Positions 42,801 through 51,543 of a stretch of 60,485 nucleotides of DNA are shown one piece after another (position 1 is the stretch's first letter; every line of letters begins with the position of its first letter). The stretch is from positions 1 to 60,485 of the forward strand of contig JAJCXZ010000075.1 of NCBI GenBank assembly GCA_029263175.1, read 5' to 3'. The notes beneath the pieces were generated by a model, which was not told where the DNA came from, made no database searches, and saw nothing but the letters and a program-made list of their open reading frames with translations. The position numbers were made by a program, and so were the translations under genes. Source of the stretch: Acidimicrobiales bacterium (GTDB taxonomy: Bacteria; Actinomycetota; Acidimicrobiia; Acidimicrobiales; Aldehydirespiratoraceae).

Positions 42801-44822
42801 TCAGTCCAGGTTTGGTCGACCGCTGGCAATCGCAGTCGCGGTGCCCTCGACGAACATTGGGCGACCTTCGACGTCGATGACCTTCTCGGTCCAGGTCGTC
42901 TCGATCTCGAAGTCGACGGCGCCGGCTTCGATTGCTGCTTGGGTCACCGCTTCGGTGGCGAGGGCCTTCGCCCGGTCCCGCGCCTCCGGCCGCTCCCAGG
43001 CCGTCTCAGGGTCGGTGCCGGAGTGGATGCGGTAGACCCCACGACGCGGACAGGTGACCATGATCTCGGCCCGAACCCGCACCTTGGCGACGACGGCACC
43101 GATCGCATTCGCAACTCCGGCGTGCTCGGGAACTTCGACCGCGCAGCCAAGGAGCTCACCGATCGCCGGGTAGTACGTGCCCGCCGGCGCGCCGAGCCCA
43201 ATCAAGGGGACGCCGAGGCCGGCGACCACACGCGCACTGCGAGTGGTGCCATCGATGGCCGCGGCCACCAATGCCGAGGTCGAAGCTTCGGCCGGGAGGC
43301 CGTCACGTACCAGCGCCGCGTCGAGGAGCGCTTCAGCCGAGCGTCGAACGAGTGTGTCGACCACAACGGTGCTGATGATCTCCGCGGCTGTCGTAGTTCG
43401 CGACTCTTCGGCAATGGCTCGCCCGAACCGATCACGGCGACGGGCGAACAGCTCGGCGCCAAGCCGAGCCGCCTCGACGTCATTTGTGGCCTGGCGTCCA
43501 AGGACATGGCTCGCGTCGGTAGGAGTGAACGCGGACATACGGATGACGGCTCGACCGACGAGGCGGCGGATGGCGCGCTCCTGAAGGCTCGACCGGATGA
43601 CTCGATCCGCGGGCAACAGCTCATCGCCGAGCGCGTCGACGACTTCCTGCTCGAAACGGTCGAGCTTGGCGTTGTGGATGCGTGCCGTGGGTTCGAGGAA
43701 GACGCCATCCCAGGCGCCGGGAAGATCACTGTCGAGCTGCCGCTGCAAGACAGAGTGAACGACCGCACCGGCTCGGTCAGCGAGGAGGCTCAGCGGCACG
43801 ACCCGGCGAGGCCCGATCTCCAGCTGCGCGCCGACGGCCCGATCGATGAGCGCAACTTCGCTGTCGCCGCCCAGACCGTACGTGTGCATCATCACCGCCT
43901 CGACCATCGTGCGGTGACCTCCCACGCTCGCCCCGTCAGGGCTGAATTCCGGCAGACCGTCACGTACAACCGCGATGTCGGTGGTCGTGCCACCGATATC
44001 GGAGATGACGGCGTCGTCGGCTGCGGCGAGGTGCGCCGCACCGACAAGGCTCGCCGCCGGGCCGGACAGGATCGTCTCGACTGGCCGATCGCGAACAAAG
44101 TCCGTCGATACGAGCGAGCCGTTGCCGCGCACGATCATCATGGGCGCGTCGATACCCCGCTCCTCGAGGATGGAACCTGTCGTGGCGACGAGCTCGTCGA
44201 TCAGCGCGATGAGCCGCGAGTTCAGCAACGCGGTGACGCCTCGCTTCGGGCCGTTGAGACGCGCCGACAGGTGATGACTACACGTGACCGGCTTTCCGGT
44301 GCGCTCGCGGATCAGATCCCGAGCGGCGAGCTCGTGCTCGGCGTTGCGGGTGGCGAACTGTGCCGTGACCGCGAATGCGTCGACCAGGTCGGCTACCGCA
44401 TCGATCTCATCAGCCAGGGCGTCGAGGTCAAGCGGAGCAACCTGGTCACCGTGCGATGTGTGCCCGCCGTCGACAGCGACGACTGCGTCGGGGCCGACCG
44501 CCTCGCGGAGGCCGCCGCGGTCGAGCGCACCCTCCTCGAAGCCGATCGTCACCAGGCACGCCGGCCGTCCGGTTCCCTCGACGAGTGCGTTGGTGGCGAG
44601 TGTCGTCGAGAGCGCAACCATGCGAACGGCGGCGGGGTCGATGTCGGCGGAGTCGAGCGCGGCGTCAATGGCGCCGCTTATACCGATCGACAGGTCGTCG
44701 TGGGTGGTCGGCGACTTGGCCTTGGCGAGAATGGCGCGCGCGTCTTCGTCGTAGACGACGGCGTCGGTATACGTACCGCCGGTATCGACCCCGAGTGCGA
44801 TCCGGCGCTGCTGAGCAACCAT
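42801..44822 (-). CDS. Hydantoinase A/5-oxoprolinase family protein
   Basis: A 673-residue ATP-dependent amidohydrolase subunit of the ASKHA fold. The N-terminal phosphate-1 loop is RIALGVDTGGTYTDAVVYDE, and the phosphate-2 region is VISDIGGTTTDIAVV. Family motifs LSTTLATNALVEG and ILSGPAASLVGAAHL are present. The usual partner, HyuB, is not adjacent: downstream is a flavin reductase and upstream a divergent PPOX gene. The reaction (hydantoin, oxoproline or acetone-carboxylase-like) cannot be fixed. ATG at 44822 begins the conserved part; no TAnnnT box or ribosome-binding site is obvious. Confidence 0.88.
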   Translation of the reverse strand: MVAQQRRIALGVDTGGTYTDAVVYDEDARAILAKAKSPTTHDDLSIGISGAIDAALDSADIDPAAVRMVALSTTLATNALVEGTGRPACLVTIGFEEGALDRGGLREAVGPDAVVAVDGGHTSHGDQVAPLDLDALADEIDAVADLVDAFAVTAQFATRNAEHELAARDLIRERTGKPVTCSHHLSARLNGPKRGVTALLNSRLIALIDELVATTGSILEERGIDAPMMIVRGNGSLVSTDFVRDRPVETILSGPAASLVGAAHLAAADDAVISDIGGTTTDIAVVRDGLPEFSPDGASVGGHRTMVEAVMMHTYGLGGDSEVALIDRAVGAQLEIGPRRVVPLSLLADRAGAVVHSVLQRQLDSDLPGAWDGVFLEPTARIHNAKLDRFEQEVVDALGDELLPADRVIRSSLQERAIRRLVGRAVIRMSAFTPTDASHVLGRQATNDVEAARLGAELFARRRDRFGRAIAEESRTTTAAEIISTVVVDTLVRRSAEALLDAALVRDGLPAEASTSALVAAAIDGTTRSARVVAGLGVPLIGLGAPAGTYYPAIGELLGCAVEVPEHAGVANAIGAVVAKVRVRAEIMVTCPRRGVYRIHSGTDPETAWERPEARDRAKALATEAVTQAAIEAGAVDFEIETTWTEKVIDVEGRPMFVEGTATAIASGRPNLD

Positions 44823-44862
44823 GGACGCACAGTCTGCCGCCCCAGCGCCCCAAGAAGCGACA

Positions 44863-44868
44863 TATATT
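44863..44868 (+). promoter_or_regulatory. -10 box of the PPOX gene at 44875
   Basis: TATATT lies 6 nt before the ATG, the spacing seen for other leaderless genes here. It stands out in otherwise GC-rich DNA. Confidence 0.55.
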
Positions 44869-44874
44869 CTGCCC

Positions 44875-45387
44875 ATGTCCACGCCCCGTTCTGAACGCCC
44901 CCGGATGCCCGACTACGGAGTTACCGACGACCCCGAAGGACTTCTGCCGTGGTCCTGGGCCGAGAAGCGCCTCGCGGCGACCCGCAACTTCTGGCTCATC
45001 ACTGCCAACGCTGATGGACGGCCACACTCGATGCCGGTCTGGGGTGTGTGGATGCCGGACCGGCAGCGCTGGGGCGGAGGCTTCGGTGCATCTGCTCGCA
45101 AAGTTCGCAACATGAAGGAGAACGACCAGGCGGTGGTCACCAACGACAACTCGGTGGAGGCCATTTCGATCGAGGGCCGAGTTGTGCCCGTCACGGGCGA
45201 GGCCGCCGAACCACTGGTCGAGGCGTGGGCGGACAAGTATTTCGAGGAGACCGGCCAAGACCGCGAGGGCACCATGGCCTTCATGCGCGAGAGCACCATG
45301 TGGGAACTGATTCCCGAACGGGCTTTCGGCATGATCGAAACGCCTGAGGATTTCTCCTCGGCCGCGACCCGCTGGACCTGGAGTTAG
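44875..45387 (+). CDS. Pyridoxamine 5'-phosphate oxidase (PPOX)-fold protein
   Basis: A 170-residue split-barrel flavin- or F420-binding protein. The N-terminal strand pair NFWLITANADGRPHSMPVWG, and KVRNMKENDQAVVTNDN with ISIEGRVVPVTG, are typical of the family. TATATT 6 nt upstream supports ATG at 44875. It is convergent with a nitroreductase gene, with which it shares stop codon bases (TTAG). Which cofactor it uses cannot be told by eye. Other members are deazaflavin-dependent reductases or heme-binding proteins. Confidence 0.82.
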   Translation: MSTPRSERPRMPDYGVTDDPEGLLPWSWAEKRLAATRNFWLITANADGRPHSMPVWGVWMPDRQRWGGGFGASARKVRNMKENDQAVVTNDNSVEAISIEGRVVPVTGEAAEPLVEAWADKYFEETGQDREGTMAFMRESTMWELIPERAFGMIETPEDFSSAATRWTWS

Positions 45388-46034
45388 GGCCAGAGAGGTT
45401 CGTTGATCTCGAAACCAATCGGTTCGCCCCACGTGTTGCGGTACGAGACTTCGTGCACGGGGTTTCGCTTGGCCACCCCCCACTTGCCGGTCGGGTAGCC
45501 CATCGGCACGCAGCAGGCCATCCGGAATCCCGCGTCATCGGGCACACCGAGCACGTCGAGGGTCTCCGCGCCCTTGAAGTTGAGCACGGTCGTGAGCGAG
45601 GAGCCGACGCCATCAGCGCGCGCCGCGAGCATTCCGTTCCACACTGCCGGGAAGATCGAACCACCGCTCGTGTCGAAAAGATCGAACGCGAAGAACATCA
45701 GTGGGTAGGACCCGAAGTTGCTCTGAGCCCAACTCACCGAGTCGTAGATTCGCAAGAACTGCTTTGACTCGGGATCATCGTTGCCCTGTGCCGCCGCCAG
45801 TCGGTCCTTGTAGACCGTCTCCCACAATATGTCGATGCAGTCGCGGTAGATCTCGCCTATGCGCTGCCGCTTGGCCTCATCGTCGACAAACATGAATCGC
45901 CAGGCCTGCCCGTTGCCGCCGCTCGGTGCGCGGATCGCCGCATCGAGGATGCGCTGCTGCACGTCCTCCGGGATCGGATCGTCGGTGACCCGACGCATGG
46001 CACGGGTGGTGTACAGGGCTTCGCGAATGTCCAT
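45384..46034 (-). CDS. Nitroreductase-family FMN oxidoreductase
   Basis: A 216-residue flavoprotein. The FMN phosphate-binding motif is TTRAMRRVTDDPIPEDV near the N-terminus, followed by ILDAAIRAPSGGNGQAWRFM. The C-terminal flavin contacts include GVPDDAGFRMACCVPMGYPT and GVAKRNPVHEV. It is closer to the long-insert group (DRLAAAQGNDDPESKQFLRI) seen in actinobacteria. It reduces small oxidised organics with NAD(P)H in the family; the substrate is unknown. The ATG at 46034 starts MDIREALYTTRAMR. Confidence 0.88.
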   Translation of the reverse strand: MDIREALYTTRAMRRVTDDPIPEDVQQRILDAAIRAPSGGNGQAWRFMFVDDEAKRQRIGEIYRDCIDILWETVYKDRLAAAQGNDDPESKQFLRIYDSVSWAQSNFGSYPLMFFAFDLFDTSGGSIFPAVWNGMLAARADGVGSSLTTVLNFKGAETLDVLGVPDDAGFRMACCVPMGYPTGKWGVAKRNPVHEVSYRNTWGEPIGFEINEPLWP

Positions 46035-46090
46035 AGTCCATGCAGTTGAGCAGACCCTCAACCCACAGCGCCAACCGTCGATAGGACGAG

Positions 46091-46285
46091 GTGACAAGTT
46101 TCCTCGATTCTCTCCACGAACCTGAGCGACACTGCTCGTGTGGGCATCACGAGGGTTCGCACTGTCACGGGTTCACCAATCAGGCGTGTATGTGGTGTGA
46201 GTGCCGCACTTTCGCCGATCCGGAGAACTCGGTTGTTCGCGAACCGGTCGGGGCATCCCGACGCATGCTTCGCAACTTCCGCTGA
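46091..46285 (+). CDS. Small cysteine/histidine-rich protein (64 aa), putative metal-binding
   Basis: Family not firmly recognised. Residues 14-38 read HCSCGHHEGSHCHGF, then TNQACMWCECRTF, giving six Cys and several His in a C-x-C-G-H...C-x2-C-x-C pattern that suggests one or two zinc sites. A similar C-x-C-G-H...H...C-x2-C-x-C motif recurs in small actinobacterial proteins, from memory. GTG at 46091 follows AGGACGAG, a weak ribosome-binding site. It lies alone between a nitroreductase gene and an MpaB-type oxygenase gene. Confidence 0.6.
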   Translation: MTSFLDSLHEPERHCSCGHHEGSHCHGFTNQACMWCECRTFADPENSVVREPVGASRRMLRNFR

Positions 46286-46311
46286 TCGCTGCTCCCATAG
46301 GATCTTTGGCG

Positions 46312-47169
46312 ATGGACGTCGTTGAACAAACGCGCCAACGCATTGCCGGGGGGCTACGAGAGATCGTGTCAGGCACCAGCGAACGCCCTCAAGTCGTCTT
46401 TGACCCCGACGCGCCACGTCTCTTCGCCGCGGGCAGCGCCCCGTGGATGGTTCAGTCGGACGTCTCGATGCTGGTGGGCGGAATTCGAGCACTCTTGATC
46501 CAGACGCTCCATCCCATGGTCATGGCAGGCGTTGCCGATCACAGCGACTTCCGCATCGATCCGCTCGGTCGTCTGCAACGCACGAGCCAGTTCGTCGGAG
46601 TTACGACCTTCGGCACGCTTGACGAAGCCGAAGCCGCAATCGCCACGGTGCGACGGGTGCACGATCACATCACCGGCCACACGCCCGACGGCCGCCGCTA
46701 CGAGGCCAATGACCCGCACTTGCTGGCGTGGGTGCACGCAACCGAGGTCGACAGTTTCCTGCTGGCGCGGATCCGCTATGGCGCCACTCCTCTGCCGACC
46801 GGCGTCGCCGATCAGTACGTGGCCGACATGGGCGACATCGCGAGCCGGCTTGGAGTCGTCAACCCACCCCGCTCCACCGTCGACCTGGCTTGGACGCTCG
46901 AACGTTTCCGCCCCGAACTCAGTGTGGGCGAACAGGCCCACTCGACGGTTCGATGGCTTGCCGCGCCACCGGCACCGTTGCCGGTGAGAGTGCCCTACGC
47001 CGTGCTCTTCGGCGCTGCCGCCGCGCTGCTCCCCCGCTACGCCCGTCGGATGCTGCGGCTTCCCGTTCCGCCTCTCGCTGGGCCCGCCTTCATCGAACCG
47101 GCAGCGACCGGTCTGCTCCGGATCCTGGGTTGGGCGATGGGCCCACACCCGTCCCATAGCGATCTGTAG
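46312..47169 (+). CDS. Oxygenase MpaB/DUF2236-family protein
   Basis: A 285-residue helical protein of the DUF2236 (MpaB/latex-clearing-protein-like) family. Family features are WMVQSDVSMLVGGIRALLIQ followed by TLHPMVMAGVADHSDF, and HLLAWVHATEVDSFLLA; the conserved His residues are candidate heme ligands. There is no signal peptide, but a hydrophobic stretch PYAVLFGAAAALLPRY near the C-terminus could be membrane-associated. ATG at 46312 has TAGGAT 8 nt upstream. The substrate is unknown. Confidence 0.86.
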   Translation: MDVVEQTRQRIAGGLREIVSGTSERPQVVFDPDAPRLFAAGSAPWMVQSDVSMLVGGIRALLIQTLHPMVMAGVADHSDFRIDPLGRLQRTSQFVGVTTFGTLDEAEAAIATVRRVHDHITGHTPDGRRYEANDPHLLAWVHATEVDSFLLARIRYGATPLPTGVADQYVADMGDIASRLGVVNPPRSTVDLAWTLERFRPELSVGEQAHSTVRWLAAPPAPLPVRVPYAVLFGAAAALLPRYARRMLRLPVPPLAGPAFIEPAATGLLRILGWAMGPHPSHSDL

Positions 47170-47190
47170 CGGCACGCATAGAGTCCCCGT

Positions 47191-47442
47191 ATGGACCTTG
47201 CCGAGCTGCAGACCCTGATGGACGATCTCTATGGCGAAGCCGACGCGGCACGCGGCGTGCCCGCAACGGTGGCCTGGCTGTGCGAGGAACTCGGCGAGCT
47301 TGCTCAGGCAGTGCGCAAAGGCACCCGCGACCAACAGGTCCACGAGTTCGGCGACGTTCTCGCCTGGCTCGCGTCACTCGCCAACCAGATGGACATCCCC
47401 CTCGATGACGCCATGCAGCGCTACCTCGACAACCCGCCCTAG
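47191..47442 (+). CDS. MazG-like nucleotide pyrophosphohydrolase
   Basis: An 83-residue single-domain all-alpha NTP pyrophosphohydrolase. The metal-binding EExxE appears in AWLCEELGELAQAVRKG (Glu31, Glu32, Glu35), with the second set in HEFGDVLAWLASLANQM (Glu52, Asp55). It should cleave non-canonical nucleoside triphosphates to monophosphates and pyrophosphate. ATG at 47191 has TAGAGT 6 nt upstream. A B-type palindrome directly follows its TAG stop. Confidence 0.9.
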   Translation: MDLAELQTLMDDLYGEADAARGVPATVAWLCEELGELAQAVRKGTRDQQVHEFGDVLAWLASLANQMDIPLDDAMQRYLDNPP

Positions 47443-47474
47443 TTTGCAGCGTTTGCTCCGAGGTGTGCTGCAGT
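47443..47474. repeat. Palindromic repeat, copy B3
   Basis: It begins directly after the MazG TAG stop and ends directly before the convergent PPOX stop. TGCAGC and GCTGCA form its closing stem. It is identical over 33 nt, in inverted orientation, to copy B4. Confidence 0.85.
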
Positions 47475-47909
47475 TCAGGGGACACCGATGATGCGGTCGG
47501 GAGTGATGAAGATCGGGATTCGGCCTTCCTCGGCCATGACCCGGTCGTACTCGTCCCAGTTGTCGTGCGTGCCACCGGCCGCCACGAAGACGTCACGCAA
47601 CAACTGCCGCAATCCGCGCTCGCCGGCACCGTCATCGTCGTCCACGACCTCGGCCACGCCCTCGACACCAGCCCACTGCCAGCCCCGTCGAAACGTCACC
47701 GATGCTCGACCCGACGACCGGATGTGGGCAACCTTGCGGGCGTCGCCGCGAGCCACGAGCGCGACCGCATCTTCGCCCGTCATCGGATGGGCCATCGGCC
47801 CGGCGTTGACCACCGAACTGTGAACCGACCCGTCAGGCCGCGCCGCCGCTACGACACACAAACCCGTCTCGGTCCCTGCCATCGCCCGAACACTCTCGAA
47901 ATCAGCCAT
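47475..47909 (-). CDS. F420-type PPOX-class protein (TIGR03618-like)
   Basis: A 144-residue split-barrel protein. The start ADFESVRAMAGTETGLCVVA and the block DGSVHSSVVNAGPMAHPMTG, with VALVARGDARKVAHIRSSGR and ASVTFRRGWQW, match the actinobacterial F420-dependent PPOX group from memory. Cofactor use remains inference. The chosen ATG is at 47909, with TACGGT 5 nt upstream; a TTG at 47915 is possible. The gene is bracketed by 33-nt identical inverted repeats (B3 and B4), the only gene in the window so enclosed. Confidence 0.83.
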   Translation of the reverse strand: MADFESVRAMAGTETGLCVVAAARPDGSVHSSVVNAGPMAHPMTGEDAVALVARGDARKVAHIRSSGRASVTFRRGWQWAGVEGVAEVVDDDDGAGERGLRQLLRDVFVAAGGTHDNWDEYDRVMAEEGRIPIFITPDRIIGVP

Positions 47910-47930
47910 GCCCAACCGTAGGCCGGGCCG

Positions 47931-47962
47931 AACTGCAGCACACCTCGGAGCAAACGCTGCAA

Positions 47963-47964
<2 letters not shown>
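47931..47964. repeat. Palindromic repeat, copy B4
   Basis: Read on the minus strand it starts within the TAG stop of asd and ends 21 nt before the start of the PPOX gene. It shares 33 identical nucleotides with B3, inverted. Confidence 0.85.
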
Positions 47965-49117
<1,153 letters not shown>

Positions 49118-49618
49118 CTAGGCGCAGAAACCGGAAGGTTCGTTGCGGAGTCCGCACGTATCGCCGAAGGCCTCGTACTCGCTGCCGAACGGACTCTGCA
49201 TATAGAGGTCATCACAAGCCTGCATTTCGCCGGCTTCGCAGCCATCCCACAGCTTGTCGAGCTCGGCATCGTCACCGTAGGTGCCGACGCCGGCGTCGGG
49301 TCCTGACTCGGTGCCGATGTCTTCGACGATGTCGCTGACCTCGTCCTGCATCTCATCGGTGAGACCACCCATCAAGCACTCAGTGGTGATGGCAATCGCC
49401 TCGGCCGGCGGCTCATCGTCCCCCAGGGCCTGATCGGTGAGATCGCCGGGGTTGATACCGGCTGCGTTGAGCTTGTCGACGACGCAGTCGGCTTGTTCGT
49501 CTGTGAAGAAGCCGTCCTTCGTCAACTCGGCTTTGAACTCTTCATCCGTCGCTCCACCGCCGCAGGCAGTGGCCAGCAGCGCAAGCGCCGCAACGAGAAT
49601 CATCAAATATCGCCGCAT
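49118..49618 (-). CDS. Secreted lipoprotein of unknown function
   Basis: A 166-residue protein with a lipoprotein signal: MRRYLMILVAALALLATACG, with the lipobox Cys at about 19. The mature protein is acidic and has further Cys residues. The C-terminal module LWDGCEAGEMQACDDLYMQS with SEYEAFGDTCGLR and a final SGFC recurs in many actinobacterial secreted proteins; its role is unknown. An AAGGAAG ribosome-binding site supports ATG at 49618. A strong palindrome lies directly downstream. Confidence 0.78.
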   Translation of the reverse strand: MRRYLMILVAALALLATACGGGATDEEFKAELTKDGFFTDEQADCVVDKLNAAGINPGDLTDQALGDDEPPAEAIAITTECLMGGLTDEMQDEVSDIVEDIGTESGPDAGVGTYGDDAELDKLWDGCEAGEMQACDDLYMQSPFGSEYEAFGDTCGLRNEPSGFCA

Positions 49619-49744
49619 GGGCTTCCTTTCATAAGGGTGAGCCCCGCAGCTCACCACCACACCCAATCGACCGGTCCACACGCGATGTTGAGGGAGTTCA
49701 CCCTCCGTCACATGCCGAGGACGATTCAAGCTGTGGTGCGGCGA

Positions 49745-50527
49745 CTAGCTGAGGTCGGCGTAGAACGCGTCGAGCCGAGCCAGCAGATCCTCGTGATCGA
49801 GGACACCTTCGGAACGCTTCAGCTCGAGCAGCCACTTCATGATCTGGCCGACTTCGCGACCCGGCTCGATGCCGAGATGCGCCATGACGGCTCCGCCATC
49901 GATCTGCGGGCGCTCCGCGGCCTTGCGATCCTCTTCGGCCAACTCGGCGATGCGCCGCTCGAGATCGTCGATCCACTCTTGAATCTTCTGCCACTTGGCC
50001 TTGTTGCGGGTGGTGCAATCGCTGCGGATCAATGCGTTGAGTCTTCCGAGTAGCGGCCCAGCATCGCGGGCGTACCGGCGCACGGCGGTATCGCTCCAGC
50101 CGTCGGCATAGCCCTTGAACCGACCCGACATTCGCACCAGTTCGGCCACGTCTGAGACCTTGTCTTCGGAGTATCCCAGCGCCGTCATGCGCTTCTTGGT
50201 GACCCGGCCACCCACCACCTCGTGATGGCGGAACGTGACACCCCCGTGTTCGTAGCTGCGCGTCTGGGGCTTGGCGATGTCGTGGAAGAGGGCGGCGAGC
50301 CGCACCAGTTCATCGCTCGGCGTTTTGGCCACCACTGCCACCGTGTGCGAGAGCACATCCTTGTGACGGTGTATCGGATCCTGTTCCATGCGCAGAGCCA
50401 ACAGCTCAGGTACGAGCTGCTCGATGCGGCCACTGTCGATCGCCGACCACAGGGCTGCGGCGACGTCGTCTGCCATGACGATGGCAGACAGCGCTTCAGC
50501 GCCGTCACTGGGAGTCTCGGTATCCAT
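49745..50527 (-). CDS. HD-domain protein resembling the C-terminal half of CCA tRNA nucleotidyltransferase
   Basis: A 260-residue protein. HRHKDVLSHTVAVV and LAALFHDIAKPQTRSYE form the HD metal site, and HHEVVGGRVTKKRMTALGYS and LIRSDCTTRNKAKW match the HD plus RNA-binding half of actinobacterial PcnA/CCA-adding enzymes. The N-terminal nucleotidyltransferase domain (about 200 residues with GGxVRD and DxD) is absent, and the region upstream is occupied by a divergent gene. It may be a trimmed phosphohydrolase or work with a separate catalytic protein. TAGACT lies 9 nt upstream of ATG at 50527. Confidence 0.78.
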   Translation of the reverse strand: MDTETPSDGAEALSAIVMADDVAAALWSAIDSGRIEQLVPELLALRMEQDPIHRHKDVLSHTVAVVAKTPSDELVRLAALFHDIAKPQTRSYEHGGVTFRHHEVVGGRVTKKRMTALGYSEDKVSDVAELVRMSGRFKGYADGWSDTAVRRYARDAGPLLGRLNALIRSDCTTRNKAKWQKIQEWIDDLERRIAELAEEDRKAAERPQIDGGAVMAHLGIEPGREVGQIMKWLLELKRSEGVLDHEDLLARLDAFYADLS

Positions 50528-50584
50528 GGCGCCGAAAGTCTACGAGCCAGCGGCCGTCGCTCACGCCAAGGGAGGCCAAGGACC

Positions 50585-50590
50585 TAGGAT
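50585..50590 (+). promoter_or_regulatory. -10 box of the PIG-L deacetylase gene
   Basis: TAGGAT lies exactly 7 nt before the GTG at 50598. The same hexamer lies 8 nt before the MpaB start (46298-46303). Confidence 0.5.
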
Positions 50591-50597
50591 CTTGCCC

Positions 50598-51341
50598 GTG
50601 CCCACACTTCCCGATCTGCTTCACGGCGATGATGACTTCGCGCCCACAAAGGCCCTTGTGATCGTCGCTCACCCCGACGACATCGACTTCGGCACTGCCG
50701 GTACCGTCGCCATCCTCACCGACCACGGCGTCGACGTGGTCTACGGGTTGGTGACGAGCGGACAAGCCGGTGAACCGGCCGACTTGAGTGCTGAAGACCT
50801 TACCGAGATCCGCCAGGCCGAGCAGACAGCAGCCGGGAAGGTTGTTGGTGTGAGCGAGCTGCACTGGCTGGGCTTTCCCGACGGTGCCGTCGAGTCCACA
50901 CTCGAGCTTCGCAAGGCGATCTCTCGTCTGATCCGGATGGTGCAGCCCGATCTCGTGATCACACAGACTCCAGAACGCAACTGGGACCGCATCTACGCGG
51001 CTCATCCGGATCACCTCGCCACCGGCGAGGCCGTTGTGAGCGCCGTGTACCCTGACGCTCGCAACGCAAAGTCGTACCCGGAGCTCCTCGACGAGGGCTA
51101 CGAGCCTCACGCCGTCAAGCGCATCTGGCTCATGGCCGGCACCGAGCACAATCTTCGGGTCGACATCTCCGAGGCGATCGACCGCAAGATCGATGCGCTC
51201 CTCGAGCATCACAGCCAGAACGACGAACGCGCCGAGGTGCTACCAGGCATGATCCGAGAGTGGGCGGCGGAAAACGCCAAGACCTCCGGGATCGCCGGCG
51301 CCACGGCCGTCGAGAGCTTCCGCTCCGTCAACACCGAGTAG
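50598..51341 (+). CDS. PIG-L/LmbE-family N-deacetylase
   Basis: A 247-residue zinc-dependent deacetylase. The AHPDDIDFGTAGTVAIL motif supplies the His-Asp metal site, and the second His is in YAAHPDHLATGEAVVSA. QTPERNWDRIYAAHPDH is typical of the MshB/Mca and GlcNAc-PI deacetylase superfamily. In actinobacteria such enzymes act in mycothiol synthesis or on mycothiol conjugates, but no mycothiol gene is adjacent, so the substrate is open. GTG at 50598 is favoured by TAGGAT 7 nt upstream; an ATG at 50526 would overlap the divergent HD gene. Confidence 0.87.
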   Translation: MPTLPDLLHGDDDFAPTKALVIVAHPDDIDFGTAGTVAILTDHGVDVVYGLVTSGQAGEPADLSAEDLTEIRQAEQTAAGKVVGVSELHWLGFPDGAVESTLELRKAISRLIRMVQPDLVITQTPERNWDRIYAAHPDHLATGEAVVSAVYPDARNAKSYPELLDEGYEPHAVKRIWLMAGTEHNLRVDISEAIDRKIDALLEHHSQNDERAEVLPGMIREWAAENAKTSGIAGATAVESFRSVNTE

Positions 51342-51543
51342 GGCCAGCGTTGGAGGGTATCCGAGCGCGGCTTCGATGGCCGCTATTCCGGGGTCGGTGA
51401 GAGAGGCATTGGCCACAACCCGTGGCGGAACGACCTTTCCTCGTAGCACTCCCGCCCCCATTGGCTACGTTCTTGGCTGGTCAGGGGGAACCGGACGGCG
51501 GTTCCGGACGTCTGATCTCTACGCACCACTCCTGGAGGAACCC

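Noticed and set aside
42159-44894. A 911-codon open frame on the plus strand
   Set aside because: Antisense to the HyuA-type gene, flavin reductase and their starts; the composition is that of a shadow frame.
51240-51461. Minus-strand 73-codon frame with a protein-like VVANASLTDPGIAAIEAALG stretch
   Set aside because: It overlaps the end of the deacetylase gene and has no start signal or recognisable family; too weak to annotate.
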